A stretch of DNA of 64,000 nt from Lactobacillus gigeriorum DSM 23908 = CRBIP 24.85 (GCF_000296855.1 NZ_CAKC01000093.1:1-64000), one strand, 5' to 3'; counted from the first letter of the stretch, positions 1 to 9,955 are shown. The notes: generated by a model from the sequence alone, not told the origin. Numbers and translations: made by a program.

Positions 1-136
1 CAGGTAAGATAAAGATTCCCGTTCCGATAACTGCTCCTACTCCCATAGCTAACAGATCCATGCTAGACAACGATCGAGTCATTTTATGATCGAGTTTCAA
101 ATAAGCAGATAATTGTGGTTTGCGAAAAATTTTCAT
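1..136 (-). CDS. amino acid permease (APC superfamily), N-terminal fragment
   Basis: The minus-strand frame starts with ATG at 136, after an AAAAGGTGA-type ribosome binding site, and runs off the window edge. The visible 45 residues start MKIFRKP and reach the first membrane helix, with the motif MGVGAVIGTGIFILP. That motif is the signature of TM1 in cationic amino-acid/APC permeases (GxGxIIGTGIFV). The protein would import or exchange an amino acid at the cytoplasmic membrane; substrate cannot be told from this fragment. It lies just downstream of the broken DedA gene on the same strand. Confidence 0.85.
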   Translation of the reverse strand, partial: MKIFRKPQLSAYLKLDHKMTRSLSSMDLLAMGVGAVIGTGIFILP

Positions 137-141
137 ATGAG

Positions 142-758
142 TCACCTTTTTATTCTTTTCTTATACCACCAAACTAGTCCGTACATCATAAATAGAAGAG
201 CAATTGCCAAAACTATTAAAGAATAGTCTTCAAAAACCAAAACGATTAGTTGCCAATTGCTTCCCATGAAGTAACCAAGCGTGATAATAACCGAATTCCA
301 GATCAAGCTACCTAATGTTGTATAAATGATGAAACTAAAGAGGTCAATTCTTGCAATTCCTGCCGGAATAGAGATCAAACTTCTAACTATTGGAATAAAT
401 CTACCGAAAAAACACTTTTTGTGCCATAACGATTGAACCAATTTATTGCTTTTATTACGTCATTCGGTTTAAAACCCAATTTTTTAAACAAATTATGTTG
501 TAGTAGCGACATTAACCGTTCTTGCGAAAGGATTCTTCCTATGTAGAATAAGATTAAAGCCCCAATTAAAGAGCCAATTGTAGAAGCAACGATTAACAAG
601 GGAACTTTTAAGGAACTACTGTGACTTAGAAATCCACTGAATGCTAAAACGACTTCTGAGGGAATAGGTGGAAAGACACATTCAAGAGTAAGCAATAAAA
701 TAACTGCAAGATACCCGAAGTGATTAATTAGATGAAAAATCCAGTTTATTATGGACAC
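142..758 (-). pseudogene. DedA-family membrane protein, frameshifted
   Basis: Two overlapping minus-strand frames are pieces of one gene. The N-terminal piece (758 down to 387) carries the DedA start region, with LECVFPPIPSEVVLAFSG. The C-terminal piece (441 down to 142) carries FFGRFIPIVRSLISIPAG, the conserved DedA F-x-R-F-x-P-x-x-R motif. The frames meet at a run of six T (minus strand, near 418-423). Seven T would restore the continuous reading GTKSVFFGRFIP and a protein of about 205 residues, the family's usual length. DedA proteins are multi-pass membrane proteins; some members act as undecaprenyl-phosphate or phospholipid flippases. Either a true mutation or a homopolymer sequencing error could explain the break. 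Confidence 0.85.
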
Positions 759-884
759 CCCCTTTGATAAATTAATATTGTTATAATGATAACAAATTTC
801 AATTACAATCGCTATAGTAACCTAATAATCATATACGGCTTGTGGTTGTGGTAAAATTTAAGTGCTGTATTTTGAGGTGATAAT

Positions 885-2687
885 TTGGCAAACGAATTGA
901 TTGAAAACAAACTAAAACTTTTACCAGAAAAGCCTGGCTGTTATTTGATGAAAAATGTCAATGGAACAGTTATTTATGTAGGAAAATCAAAGAATTTAAA
1001 AAATCGCGTTCGTTCATACTTTAAAAGTACGCAAGTCGGTAGACGTGCGGAGTTAGTTAAAGAAATTAGTGATTACGATATTATTACGGTTTCAACGGAC
1101 AAAGAGGCATTTCTACTGGAAATAACATTGATAAAAAAGTATATGCCTTATTACAATGTCCAATTGAAACAAGGGACAGGATATCCATATATTGAGATTA
1201 CTAATGAACGAAATCCACAAACAAAATTAACGAGCATTGTAAGAAAGGATAAAGGCTACTATTTCGGACCATATCCTAATGTTTATGCTGCACAAGCAAC
1301 TTTAAAATTTATTCAAAAAGTTTATCCATTGCGTCGTTGTAATGGTTATCAGGGAAGACCTTGTCTTTACTATCATATGGGTCAGTGTTTAGGCGCATGC
1401 TTTAAGGAAGTTCCAGAAACTACTTATGACAAGCAGATTAAAAAAATCAAGCGCTTTTTAAATGGCGATATTGCAGCTGTAAAAAAAGATTTGACTAAAA
1501 AAATGGAAGCAGCATCTCAAGATTTAGAATTCGAGCGTGCTGCAGAGTACCGTGACCAGTTGCATTATATTGAAGAAACCGTTGAGAAACAGAAAATTAT
1601 TTCGAATGATTCAACGCAACGTGATATTTTTAATTTTTATGTTGATAAGTCTTGGATATCTATTCAGATTTTCTTCTTGAGACAAGCTAAGTTATTAAGA
1701 AGAGAGACTAGAATGTTTCCACTGACTGATACAAATGATCCTGAAAGTGAATTTTCTTCATTTATTGTGCAATTCTATGGGCAACGAAATCGAGTATTGC
1801 CTAAAGAAATCTTGGTCCCAAAGGGTTTGGACAATGATAGTCTAGCAGAACTATTGAATGTAAAGGTGAGAACGCCTGTCCGTGGGCAAAAAAAGGCGCT
1901 CTTGGAGATGGCCAAAGAAAATGCACAATTGAAACTTGATGACAAATTTAGACTTTTGGAATTGGGTAATCGAAAAACTAAAGGTGCACAAAAGGAAATA
2001 TTTGATGCATTAGGGATGCCGTATGGGCATGTGATCGAAAGCTTTGACCACTCACATATTCAAGGTGCTGATCCAGTCTCTGCTTTGGTTGTATTTAAGG
2101 ACGGTGAGCCTGATAAAACGGCTTATCGTAAATATAAACTAAAGGGAGAAGTCGAGCATCAAAAGGGTGGCGACGAAGTCAAGAATACGAGAGAAGTCGT
2201 AAGGCGCAGATATAGTCGCTTATTACGAGAACATAAGCCGATGCCAGATCTGATTTTAATGGATGGTGGTCAAATTCAAATTGAAGCGTGTCTTGATGTG
2301 TTGCGCAACGAATTAGATTTAAATATTCCTGTGGCTGGAATGGTCAAAGATGACAAACACCGAACAAATCATTTGCTTTTCGGTGATCCTATAAATGGAA
2401 TTCCGTTAAGATTAATTCCAATGGATCCAAAATCTCAAGGCTTTTATTTGATGACTAGAATTCAGGATGAAGTTCACCGGTTTGCGATTACTTTTCATAG
2501 AAGAACTCATGCTAAAAATGCTCTTTCGAGCAAGTTGGATTCAATTAAGGGAATTGGACCTAAAACAAGAAATAAATTATTACGTGAATTTGGTTCGTTG
2601 AAAAAGATCCGTGAAGCGTCAATTGATGATTTGCGAGCGGCTGGATTATCGCTTACTCAAGCGCAAGCAATTAAATTAAGTTTATAA
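885..2687 (+). CDS. uvrC: excinuclease ABC subunit C
   Basis: This is the dual-incision nuclease of nucleotide excision repair, acting on the UvrB-DNA complex in the cytoplasm. The GIY-YIG nuclease domain is at about residues 14-95 (YVGKSKNLKNRV). A UVR domain for UvrB contact is near 206-230 (LEFERAAEYRDQL). The RNase H-like second nuclease domain begins near 384 (ESFDHSHIQGADPVSALVVF). Tandem helix-hairpin-helix motifs close the protein (IKGIGPKTRNKLL, near 553). At 600 residues it has normal length. The start is TTG at 885, preceded by GAGGTGA at good spacing; no ATG fits better. It is followed by obgE with its own likely promoter. Confidence 0.97.
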   Translation: MANELIENKLKLLPEKPGCYLMKNVNGTVIYVGKSKNLKNRVRSYFKSTQVGRRAELVKEISDYDIITVSTDKEAFLLEITLIKKYMPYYNVQLKQGTGYPYIEITNERNPQTKLTSIVRKDKGYYFGPYPNVYAAQATLKFIQKVYPLRRCNGYQGRPCLYYHMGQCLGACFKEVPETTYDKQIKKIKRFLNGDIAAVKKDLTKKMEAASQDLEFERAAEYRDQLHYIEETVEKQKIISNDSTQRDIFNFYVDKSWISIQIFFLRQAKLLRRETRMFPLTDTNDPESEFSSFIVQFYGQRNRVLPKEILVPKGLDNDSLAELLNVKVRTPVRGQKKALLEMAKENAQLKLDDKFRLLELGNRKTKGAQKEIFDALGMPYGHVIESFDHSHIQGADPVSALVVFKDGEPDKTAYRKYKLKGEVEHQKGGDEVKNTREVVRRRYSRLLREHKPMPDLILMDGGQIQIEACLDVLRNELDLNIPVAGMVKDDKHRTNHLLFGDPINGIPLRLIPMDPKSQGFYLMTRIQDEVHRFAITFHRRTHAKNALSSKLDSIKGIGPKTRNKLLREFGSLKKIREASIDDLRAAGLSLTQAQAIKLSL

Positions 2688-2694
2688 AGAAAAC

Positions 2695-2724
2695 TTAGGA
2701 ATGATCAATGATATATGGTATCAT
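2695..2724 (+). promoter_or_regulatory. probable promoter for obgE
   Basis: A TTAGGA box at 2695-2700 is followed, with an 18-base spacer, by TATCAT at 2719-2724. An upstream TGG gives an extended -10 element. It lies in the short gap between uvrC and obgE. This is a pattern match only. Confidence 0.4.
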
Positions 2725-2755
2725 TAACTAGTTATAGATACGGGGGTTAAAGAGC

Positions 2756-4057
2756 ATGCCTACATTTGTAGATCAAACAAAAATCGAAGTTCAAGCGGGC
2801 AAAGGTGGCGACGGAATGGTAGCCTTTCGCCATGAAAAATATGTGCCTAATGGTGGACCTGCAGGTGGCGATGGTGGCCGTGGTGGAAGCATTATTTTTG
2901 TTGCTGACGGCGGTCTTAGAACACTAATGGATTTTAGATATCGGAGAAAGTTCAAAGCCGAAAATGGTGAAAATGGTCGCATAAAATCGCAATATGGTCG
3001 AGCAGCCAAAGATTTATATTTAAAAGTTCCAGTAGGGACAACGGTCTATGATTTTAATACTAATGAATTAATTGGAGATCTAGTAAAATCAGGACAAGAA
3101 TTAGTTGTTGCCCATGGCGGTAGAGGCGGAAGAGGTAATATTCACTTTGCCAATAGCGTTAACACAGCACCTGAAATAGCTGAAAATGGCGAACCCGGGG
3201 AAGATCGGGTTTTGCGGTTGGAACTAAAACTATTAGCTGATGTAGGTTTAGTAGGATTCCCATCAGTTGGGAAATCGACATTACTTTCAGTAGTAACTAA
3301 GGCAAAGCCTAAAATTGCAGCTTATTCATTCACTACTTTGACGCCAAACTTAGGGATGGTTATTTTACCTGATGGCCGTGATTTTTCAATGGCGGATTTG
3401 CCTGGATTAATTGAAGGAGCTAGTCAAGGTGTTGGTTTAGGAATCCAATTCTTGCGTCATATTGAGCGTACTAAGGTCATTCTTCATCTAGTATCGATGG
3501 ATCCTGATAATGGTCGTGAAGCCATTGATGACTATCACACGATTAAACATGAGTTAGCCAGCTACACTACTGACTTATCCGGTAAACGTGAAATTATCAT
3601 AGCTACTCAAATGGATATCCCTGGAGCTGAAGATAAATTAGCAGAATTTAAGGAAGAATTAGCAAAACAAAACATTGATCTTCCAATTTTTGCTATATCA
3701 AGTATAACTCATAAAGGTGTCGACGATTTGATGCAAGCGACTGCATCGTTATTAGAAGAAGTTGAAGCAGAGCAACCAGAAGTAGTTGCTACAGAAGCTG
3801 TTAAGGAATATCGCTTCAATCAAAATGAAAAAGCAAGTGACTTTACAGTTGAACAAATTGGTGAGCATGAGTTTGAAATTCATGGAGAAGCATTGGAAAG
3901 ATTGGTTCAAAGAATTAATCTTGATCACCAAGACGGAGTCATGTTGTTAGCACGTAAGTTGAAGAATCTTGGTGTTGACGAGGCATTGCGTGCAAACGGT
4001 GCTGAAGATGGAGACGATGTTTACATTGGAGATTTCACTTTTGAATTTGTACAATAA
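2756..4057 (+). CDS. obgE: GTPase Obg/CgtA
   Basis: This conserved large GTPase is involved in late 50S ribosomal subunit maturation and the stringent response. The glycine-rich Obg fold occupies about residues 1-157 ([28 protein letters not shown]). The G domain follows, with P-loop GFPSVGKST near 167-175, DLPG as G3 and TQMD in place of the usual NKxD at G4. The C-terminal OCT domain of Gram-positive Obg proteins spans about 350-430. At 433 residues it has normal length. ATG 2756 follows a GGGGG purine stretch about ten bases upstream. Confidence 0.97.
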   Translation: MPTFVDQTKIEVQAGKGGDGMVAFRHEKYVPNGGPAGGDGGRGGSIIFVADGGLRTLMDFRYRRKFKAENGENGRIKSQYGRAAKDLYLKVPVGTTVYDFNTNELIGDLVKSGQELVVAHGGRGGRGNIHFANSVNTAPEIAENGEPGEDRVLRLELKLLADVGLVGFPSVGKSTLLSVVTKAKPKIAAYSFTTLTPNLGMVILPDGRDFSMADLPGLIEGASQGVGLGIQFLRHIERTKVILHLVSMDPDNGREAIDDYHTIKHELASYTTDLSGKREIIIATQMDIPGAEDKLAEFKEELAKQNIDLPIFAISSITHKGVDDLMQATASLLEEVEAEQPEVVATEAVKEYRFNQNEKASDFTVEQIGEHEFEIHGEALERLVQRINLDHQDGVMLLARKLKNLGVDEALRANGAEDGDDVYIGDFTFEFVQ

Positions 4058-4080
4058 TTAATTATTTAGGGGCTTTAGAT

Positions 4081-6015
4081 ATGAAAAAGAATCGTTTTAT
4101 CTCAGGCTATTCTGGCTTGAGAGCATTAGCCGTAATTGGCGTTATCTTATATCACCTGGATCCAAATCGTTTCATAGGTGGCTATCTTGGTGTGCCTATT
4201 TTCTTTGTTTTAGCCGGCTATTTAGTGACAGATCATATATTTAGATCTTATTTAACTACTGGGTATTATGACAATAAGAAGTTTTATTTAGGGCGACTAA
4301 AGCGACTTTATCCGCAACTTTTGTCAGTATTGTGGTTATCCTCAACTTGGATATTATTATTTCAGCGAAATTTATTGGCCAAGTTAAATCAAATTGTTTT
4401 TGCAAATATCTTTAATTACTACAATTTTTGGCAAATCTTTAATGGTCAAAGTTACTTCGAACGTTTTGCTGCCAATGAATCACCGTTTACCCACTTATGG
4501 ACAATGTCGATTGAAGCTCAGTTTTATATTCTTTGGCCACTAATTGCTTTTTTGCTCTTTAAGTTTGTTAAGGCGAGAAAACGTATCTTTTGGACTTTAA
4601 TTGGTTTTTCTTTGGCTTCGGCAATAGAAATGGCCATCTTGTATCATTTAGGGGCCGATATTAATCGTCTATACTATGGTTCTGATACCAGGTTCTTTGC
4701 TTTAGGATTAGGTGCAGCTCTAGCAATTGTTTGGCCAATTGAAGATTTAAGAGAAAAAGTCGAAACAAGCACTACCGTAATCTTAGACACGACAGGTTTA
4801 ATAGCATTCTTAGGGATGATTTGGCTAACTTTCAGTAAAACTATGAATGCAGAAACTGCCTTTCCGTATCAAGGTGGAATGTTTCTTTTTACCTTATTCA
4901 CTACGATTTTTGTAGGTGTGATCGCTCATCCTGCTAGTCATTGGAATCAAATATTGACAAATAAATTATTCGATTGGATTGGATCGCGAAGCTATGGCAT
5001 TTATTTGTATCAATTTCCAGTAATGATCTTTTTTGAAGATAAATTTCAAGATATTGCTGATCATGTCATTCTTTATAGAATCATTGAGATTGTTATTATA
5101 TTGGTTTTGAGCGAAATCTCATATCGTGTTATTGAGAAACCTTTTGCCAAAATCAATCGAGATAAGATCAAGCTATACTTTAATCAGGTTATTTTTAATC
5201 CTTCAAAGAAACTGGCAGCTAAAGTTCCATTTATCTTAGGCATTATTGTGTTTGTTTTGGGAACAGTGGCCATAATTGTTTCACCACAAGTAAAAGGTGA
5301 AAATTTCAATCAATCGCAACTAGCACAGCGAATAAAAAAGAATAAGGCCGCACAAGAAAAAGACAATAAAAAGTTAATTGATGAATACAAGAAAGAGCAT
5401 GCTAAGAAGAAAACCAAGCCACAGGTCGCTGAATCAGCAATAGTTAAAAAAGCTAAAGAAGATGCTAAAAAACATCCGGTAAATAAGAGTTTTGAAAAAT
5501 ATGGTATCTCACAAGTGGATTTACAATTAGCACAGAGTCTTTCCCTCACGGCTATTGGGGATTCTGTTATGGCTGGATCGAGTAATGATCTTAAGCTGTT
5601 GATGCCTAAAGCAATTATTGATGCTGCAGTTTCACGTCAAGTCAGTGCTGCTTTTCCATTGATTTCAAGTTATGCTTCTCAGGGAGCATTAGGAGACAAT
5701 GTTTTAATAGGTTTAGGAACTAATGGACCATTCCCAATGTCTGATCTTGATCAAGTTATGAGATTGGTGGGGAAAGATCGTCATGTTTTCTGGATTAATA
5801 CACATGTACCTTCAAGACCTTGGCAAGGACCAGTAAACCGTCTTTTAAATCAAGCTGCTCAAAAATACCATAATCTTACAATTATTGACTGGTATGGCTA
5901 TTCTAAAGCACATAAGTCATGGTTCTACCAGGATGGGACTCACCCTAATATTAATGGTTCAAAGTATTACAGTGCTTTCATTGTAAAAACGATTATTAAA
6001 AATATGAAGTTTTAG
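4081..6015 (+). CDS. membrane acyltransferase with SGNH domain, OatA-like
   Basis: A 644-residue two-part enzyme, probably transferring acetyl groups to an extracytoplasmic polymer. The best guess is peptidoglycan O-acetylation of the OatA type, which gives lysozyme resistance. Residues 1-400 are an acyltransferase-3 domain with about ten membrane helices (GYSGLRALAVIGVILYHL at the start; FTHLWTMSIEAQFYILWPL inside). A lysine-rich, highly charged linker covers about 410-485. The extracellular SGNH hydrolase/esterase domain carries AIGDSVMAG (near 494), GLGTNG, and DGTHPN near 617-622, supplying the catalytic Ser and Asp-His. It could instead modify teichoic acid or a glycan; substrate is inferred. 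It is 23 bases from obgE and 13 bases from rnz. Confidence 0.85.
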   Translation: MKKNRFISGYSGLRALAVIGVILYHLDPNRFIGGYLGVPIFFVLAGYLVTDHIFRSYLTTGYYDNKKFYLGRLKRLYPQLLSVLWLSSTWILLFQRNLLAKLNQIVFANIFNYYNFWQIFNGQSYFERFAANESPFTHLWTMSIEAQFYILWPLIAFLLFKFVKARKRIFWTLIGFSLASAIEMAILYHLGADINRLYYGSDTRFFALGLGAALAIVWPIEDLREKVETSTTVILDTTGLIAFLGMIWLTFSKTMNAETAFPYQGGMFLFTLFTTIFVGVIAHPASHWNQILTNKLFDWIGSRSYGIYLYQFPVMIFFEDKFQDIADHVILYRIIEIVIILVLSEISYRVIEKPFAKINRDKIKLYFNQVIFNPSKKLAAKVPFILGIIVFVLGTVAIIVSPQVKGENFNQSQLAQRIKKNKAAQEKDNKKLIDEYKKEHAKKKTKPQVAESAIVKKAKEDAKKHPVNKSFEKYGISQVDLQLAQSLSLTAIGDSVMAGSSNDLKLLMPKAIIDAAVSRQVSAAFPLISSYASQGALGDNVLIGLGTNGPFPMSDLDQVMRLVGKDRHVFWINTHVPSRPWQGPVNRLLNQAAQKYHNLTIIDWYGYSKAHKSWFYQDGTHPNINGSKYYSAFIVKTIIKNMKF

Positions 6016-6028
6016 AATTAGGTAATAA

Positions 6029-6967
6029 ATGGAAATACAATTTTTAGGAACAGGGGCTGGACAACCTTCAAAGCAGAGAAATGTTGCTAGTCTGGCTTTA
6101 AAGCTATTAGATGAATTAAATGAGATTTGGTTATTTGATGTAGGCGAAGCTACGCAACATCAAGTTTTAAAAACTAATATTAGACTGCGAAAAGTAACAA
6201 GAATTTTTATTTCTCATAACCATGGGGATCATATTTTTGGCCTACCTGGTTTATTAGCAACACGTTCTTTCCAGGGGGATGTTGGTCCATTAACTATTTA
6301 TGGTCCAGCTGGATTAGAGCAGTTTGTTCGTACTGCCTTACGAGTTTCTAAAACAAAAGTGTCATATCCGATTAACTTTGTCGAACTTGATCAAGATGGG
6401 CTGATTTGTAATGATCGTGGCTTCAAAGTTTATACTAAAAAATTAGATCACCGAGTTGCCAGCTATGGCTTTAGAGTAGAAGAAGCTTCACATCCAGGAG
6501 AATTATTAGTTGATGAATTGGCAAAATATCATATACCAAACGGGCCAATTTATGGTAAATTAAAGGCGGGCGAAAAGATTACGCTCGATGATGGAACAGT
6601 AATTGACGGGAAGAATTTCTTAGGCCCTGAAAGACCTGGTAGAATAGTTTCCGTCATATATGATACTCGTTCTACACCTGCAATAGCTGAACTGGCTAAA
6701 GATGCTGATGTTTTGATTCATGAGTCTACTTTTGGAGGCAATGAAGCGAAATTAGCCAAAGCATATTACCACTCAACCTCTGTACAAGCTGCAAAGGTTG
6801 CAAAGGAAAATAATGTCAAGCTTTTATGTTTAGATCATATCTCTGCAAGATATTTAGGCAGTAAGGCAAAGAAATTAGAAAAACAAGCTCAAAAAGTATT
6901 CGAAAATACCAAGTTAGCTAATGATCTGGATTATTTTGTAATTCCAATGAAAGGATCAGAAAAATGA
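6029..6967 (+). CDS. rnz: ribonuclease Z (tRNA 3' endonuclease)
   Basis: This metallo-beta-lactamase-fold enzyme cleaves the 3' trailer of tRNA precursors, chiefly those without an encoded CCA. The cca gene at 28219 would then complete the ends. The zinc-binding motif is ISHNHGDHIFGLPG at about residues 60-73; the usual Leu between the first two His is Asn here, and all metal ligands are kept. More signature segments are FLGTGAGQPSKQRN at the N-terminus and HESTF and LDHISARY near the C-terminus. At 312 residues it has normal length. Its stop overlaps the next gene by four bases (ATGA), suggesting translational coupling. Confidence 0.96.
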   Translation: MEIQFLGTGAGQPSKQRNVASLALKLLDELNEIWLFDVGEATQHQVLKTNIRLRKVTRIFISHNHGDHIFGLPGLLATRSFQGDVGPLTIYGPAGLEQFVRTALRVSKTKVSYPINFVELDQDGLICNDRGFKVYTKKLDHRVASYGFRVEEASHPGELLVDELAKYHIPNGPIYGKLKAGEKITLDDGTVIDGKNFLGPERPGRIVSVIYDTRSTPAIAELAKDADVLIHESTFGGNEAKLAKAYYHSTSVQAAKVAKENNVKLLCLDHISARYLGSKAKKLEKQAQKVFENTKLANDLDYFVIPMKGSEK

Positions 6968-7758
6968 GTGATTCATTGAGAAACAAAGTTGTTGTAGTTA
7001 CTGGTGCTTCAAGTGGCATCGGTAAGTCGATTGTGATGGAAAGTGCCGGTCGTGGTGCCACTGTAGTTTTGCTAGCAAGAAATCAAGGGAAACTAGCTGA
7101 AATTGCAGCTGAAGCGCGGGAACTTTCAGGAGCACAAGCAATCGTATTGCCAACTGATATGGGCAAGGCTGATGATATTGAAGCCAGCTTTAATCAATTA
7201 GTGGGTGCTGTTGATCATGTCGACTACTTAGTCAATTGTGCTGGTTTTGGAAAATTTGAAACATTTTTAGAGAGTGATATGCAGAACTCAACTAGAATGT
7301 TTCAAGTAAATGTTTTGGGATTAATGTACTTTACTAGACTAGTTGGTCGTTTAATGATGGAGCAGAGATTAGGTCAAATAATTAATTTTGGCTCAATTGC
7401 AGGAAAAGTTCCGACAACGAAATCTGCGGCCTATAGTGCTTCCAAGGCAGCTGTAATTCAATTCTCAAATGTTTTACGGTTGGAATTAAAGCCATTCAAT
7501 GTTGATGTTATGACTGTTAATCCAGGACCTGTATATACTAATTTTTTTAACATTGCAGATGAATCGGGTAACTACGTAAAAAATGTACAAGAATTTATGC
7601 TCGATCCAGATGATGTTGCATGGCAAGTAGTACATTATTTTGGTAGCAGTAAGCGAGAATTAAACCTTCCGTTGAGTTTGGCTTTAGCTGCTAAATTATA
7701 TGCTTTGTTCCCAATGATTGGTGATAAGCTATCGCTAGAATTGGCATCTAGGAAGTAA
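6964..7758 (+). CDS. short-chain dehydrogenase/reductase
   Basis: A classical SDR oxidoreductase of 264 residues with an NAD(P)-binding Rossmann fold. The cofactor motif TGASSGIGKS is near residues 14-23, NCAG near 90, and the catalytic Ser-Tyr-Lys set is visible as FGSIAG followed by YSASK (near 158-162). The NPGPVYTNFF segment after the active site is typical. It resembles the YqjQ/DltE-like SDRs that often sit beside rnz in Firmicutes. The substrate cannot be inferred. It overlaps rnz by four bases and is followed two bases later by a LapA-like gene. Confidence 0.9.
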   Translation: MSDSLRNKVVVVTGASSGIGKSIVMESAGRGATVVLLARNQGKLAEIAAEARELSGAQAIVLPTDMGKADDIEASFNQLVGAVDHVDYLVNCAGFGKFETFLESDMQNSTRMFQVNVLGLMYFTRLVGRLMMEQRLGQIINFGSIAGKVPTTKSAAYSASKAAVIQFSNVLRLELKPFNVDVMTVNPGPVYTNFFNIADESGNYVKNVQEFMLDPDDVAWQVVHYFGSSKRELNLPLSLALAAKLYALFPMIGDKLSLELASRK

Positions 7759-7760
7759 AA

Positions 7761-7979
7761 ATGGATGAAGAAAAGAAACGACAAGCTAAATTAATTGGAA
7801 GTTTAGGGTTGATTTTATTAGCTGTAATTTTTGTAGTATTAAACACTGATACTGTTGCAATTAATTTTGGTTTGTTTAAGTTGAAACTACCTTTAATTAT
7901 CGTATTAGTAGTAATGATAATTATTGGGGTAATTATTGGCTGGTTTTTTGGTCGAGATAGTAAAACTAACAAAAATTAA
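7761..7979 (+). CDS. LapA-domain small membrane protein
   Basis: A 72-residue protein with two predicted membrane helices (about 11-29 and 39-62) separated by the NTDTVAINFGLF segment. That segment is characteristic of the lipopolysaccharide-assembly-A-like domain (DUF1049). In Gram-positive bacteria the role is unknown. The ribosome binding site AGGAAG lies inside the end of the SDR gene, so it is probably cotranscribed. The antisense reading of this region is a shadow. Confidence 0.8.
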   Translation: MDEEKKRQAKLIGSLGLILLAVIFVVLNTDTVAINFGLFKLKLPLIIVLVVMIIIGVIIGWFFGRDSKTNKN

Positions 7980-7983
7980 TATC

Positions 7984-8012
7984 TTGATTTATTATCGGCA
8001 AAATAGTATGAT
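7984..8012 (+). promoter_or_regulatory. promoter of rpmF
   Basis: TTGATT at 7984-7989 and TATGAT at 8007-8012 are separated by exactly 17 bases, a strong sigma-A pattern. A leader of about 70 bases follows before rpmF. Confidence 0.7.
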
Positions 8013-8089
8013 ATAAACAATGTAAGTGATCAAGTTACGTCTACTAGTGGTTTGATCCTTAAAGACTACAATAAAGGAGATCAAAGTAA

Positions 8090-8281
8090 ATGGCAGTTCC
8101 TGCAAGACATACTTCTAAGCAAAAGAAACGTTCACGTCGTGGCCACATTAAATTGACTGTTCCAGCAATGCATTATGATGCAACTACTGGTGAATATCGT
8201 TTAAGTCACCGCGTTTCACCTAAGGGTTATTACAAAGGTCGTCAAGTTGTTACTGAAAGCAACTCAAGTGACAATAACTAA
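8090..8281 (+). CDS. rpmF: 50S ribosomal protein L32
   Basis: A 63-residue basic protein beginning [19 protein letters not shown], the conserved L32 N-terminus. The zinc-binding cysteines of some L32 forms are absent, so this is the Cys-free (C-) type. ATG 8090 follows AAAGGAGAT. The gene has its own promoter and terminator and looks monocistronic, consistent with high expression. Confidence 0.97.
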   Translation: MAVPARHTSKQKKRSRRGHIKLTVPAMHYDATTGEYRLSHRVSPKGYYKGRQVVTESNSSDNN

Positions 8282-8285
8282 TAAG

Positions 8286-8310
8286 AGGCACCAGAGTTGG
8301 TGTCTTTTTT
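8286..8310 (+). terminator. rho-independent terminator after rpmF
   Basis: An eight-pair stem (AGGCACCA with TGGTGTCT, one G-U pair) closes a four-base loop and leads into a T run. Confidence 0.9.
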
Positions 8311-8338
8311 TATACCTAAAATGGAGAAGAATATATAG

Positions 8339-9895
8339 ATGAAATTAGTATTTTTACATTCAAGTGATACGCATGGCTTTTTGATGCCTACTGATTATCA
8401 AGTTAGTGGGGATTATACTGCTCCTATTGGCTTAAGTCGAGTAAGTTCTGTAGTTAAGTCAGAAAGAAAAAAGTATGGCGCAGATAAAGTGGTTGTAACA
8501 GATGCTGGAGACTGCCTTCAAGGATCTCCACTTGCATCATATGCTCATTCTACTGGGGATATGACTGATCTAGATACTTTTACTCAGGCATACAATAAGA
8601 TCAATTATGATGCTAGATGCCTTGGCAATCATGATTTTAATTTCGGTCAAGATTATTTGGCATATTACGTAGATAATAATAAAGCATCGATTATTAATGA
8701 CAACATTTTTGATGCTGAAACTGATGTACCAGCTTTCGGTAAAGAATTCCAAATTATTGAAAAGTCAGGCGTAAAAATTGGCTTTTTAGGAATTACTACA
8801 CAATACATCCCTCATTGGGAATCTGAGGATCATATCAAAGGCTTGGCTTTTAAGTCGGCATATGACCAAATTAAAAAGTACGCTAAGATTTTACGACCTC
8901 AAGTCGATATTTTAGCTGTAATTTATCATGGCGGATTTGAAAGCGATCCTCAAACTGGAGAAGCAACTGAACCTCATCGAGGAGAAAACGAAGGTTATAA
9001 GATACTTACAGAGATTCCCGAGGTTGATGTTTTCTTAACTGGTCATCAACATCGTCGATTGAATGATGTTGTTAATAATACTGCTATTGTTCAACCTGGA
9101 TATCGTGGTGAAGCAGTTGCCAAGGTTGAAGTAGAATTAGATGATCAAACCAAAAAGATTGTCTCAATGAGTACAAGTCTGATTGATACCAAGGATTATG
9201 AACCAGATCCAGAAATCGTAGATTTGGTTAGCGATCTTGATAAAAGAACTCAAACTTGGCTTTATCAACCAATTGCTACACTGGATGAACCAGCTCCAAT
9301 TGAAAATGCCATGAAGGGTAGACTAGAAGGAGCACCATTTATTAACCTATTGCAACAAATGCAACTATGGTTTACCAATGCAGATGTTTCTGCAACTGCA
9401 GTCATGAGCGAGAAAGCCAAGGGTTTTGATAAAAAAGTAACTTTAAGAGATGTAATTTTAAATTATCCCTATGCTAATCAATTGTGTAGAGTAAAATTAA
9501 CAGGAAAAGAATTGAAAGAAATTATTGAACACAGTGTCAGCTTCCTTAAAGAGGATGAGACTGGTAAGATAACATTTTTGGATCGTTGGATTAAGCCAAA
9601 ACCACAGTTGTATCATTTCGATGTTTTCTATCCTGTTAAGTATGAAGCGGATATTTCTAAACCTGTAGGTGAGCGAATTACTGAATTAACTTTAAATGGT
9701 GAAGAAATCGACGATAGTAAGACTTATCATTTAGCCGTAAATAATTATCGTGCAATGGGAGGTGGATTCTATCCAGAATATTCAATGGATAAGATTGAGT
9801 TCACTTTAGATAAAGATTATGTACAAATGTTTACGGAATATTTGACAAGCGGTGAAGTAAAAGTTGATCAAACTAAAAACTACCGCTTCTATTAA
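8339..9895 (+). CDS. cytosolic metallophosphatase / 5'-nucleotidase family (YunD-like)
   Basis: A 518-residue calcineurin-like metallophosphoesterase fused to a 5'-nucleotidase C-terminal domain. Metal-site motifs in order are SDTHGF (near 9-14), DAGDCLQGSP, GNHDFNFG (near 97-104), YHGGFE and GHQHR (near 235). The C-terminal domain (about 330-518) carries the substrate-binding region, including YPYANQLCRVKLTG and NYRAMGGG. No signal peptide or membrane anchor is present, unlike the surface 5'-nucleotidases, so it probably acts in the cytoplasm on nucleotides or 2',3'-cyclic nucleotides. It lies between rpmF and a bidirectional terminator. Confidence 0.88.
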   Translation: MKLVFLHSSDTHGFLMPTDYQVSGDYTAPIGLSRVSSVVKSERKKYGADKVVVTDAGDCLQGSPLASYAHSTGDMTDLDTFTQAYNKINYDARCLGNHDFNFGQDYLAYYVDNNKASIINDNIFDAETDVPAFGKEFQIIEKSGVKIGFLGITTQYIPHWESEDHIKGLAFKSAYDQIKKYAKILRPQVDILAVIYHGGFESDPQTGEATEPHRGENEGYKILTEIPEVDVFLTGHQHRRLNDVVNNTAIVQPGYRGEAVAKVEVELDDQTKKIVSMSTSLIDTKDYEPDPEIVDLVSDLDKRTQTWLYQPIATLDEPAPIENAMKGRLEGAPFINLLQQMQLWFTNADVSATAVMSEKAKGFDKKVTLRDVILNYPYANQLCRVKLTGKELKEIIEHSVSFLKEDETGKITFLDRWIKPKPQLYHFDVFYPVKYEADISKPVGERITELTLNGEEIDDSKTYHLAVNNYRAMGGGFYPEYSMDKIEFTLDKDYVQMFTEYLTSGEVKVDQTKNYRFY

Positions 9896-9906
9896 TTAGA
9901 TGTAAC

Positions 9907-9949
9907 AAAAAAGCGTTAATTCAGAACGAAAACTGAATTAACGCTTTTT
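9907..9949. terminator. bidirectional terminator
   Basis: A long perfect stem (AAAAAGCGTTAATTCAG with its complement) around the loop AACGAAAA has T runs on both strands. It separates the plus-strand nucleotidase from the minus-strand gene at 9956. Confidence 0.95.
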
Positions 9950-9955
9950 GTTTCT

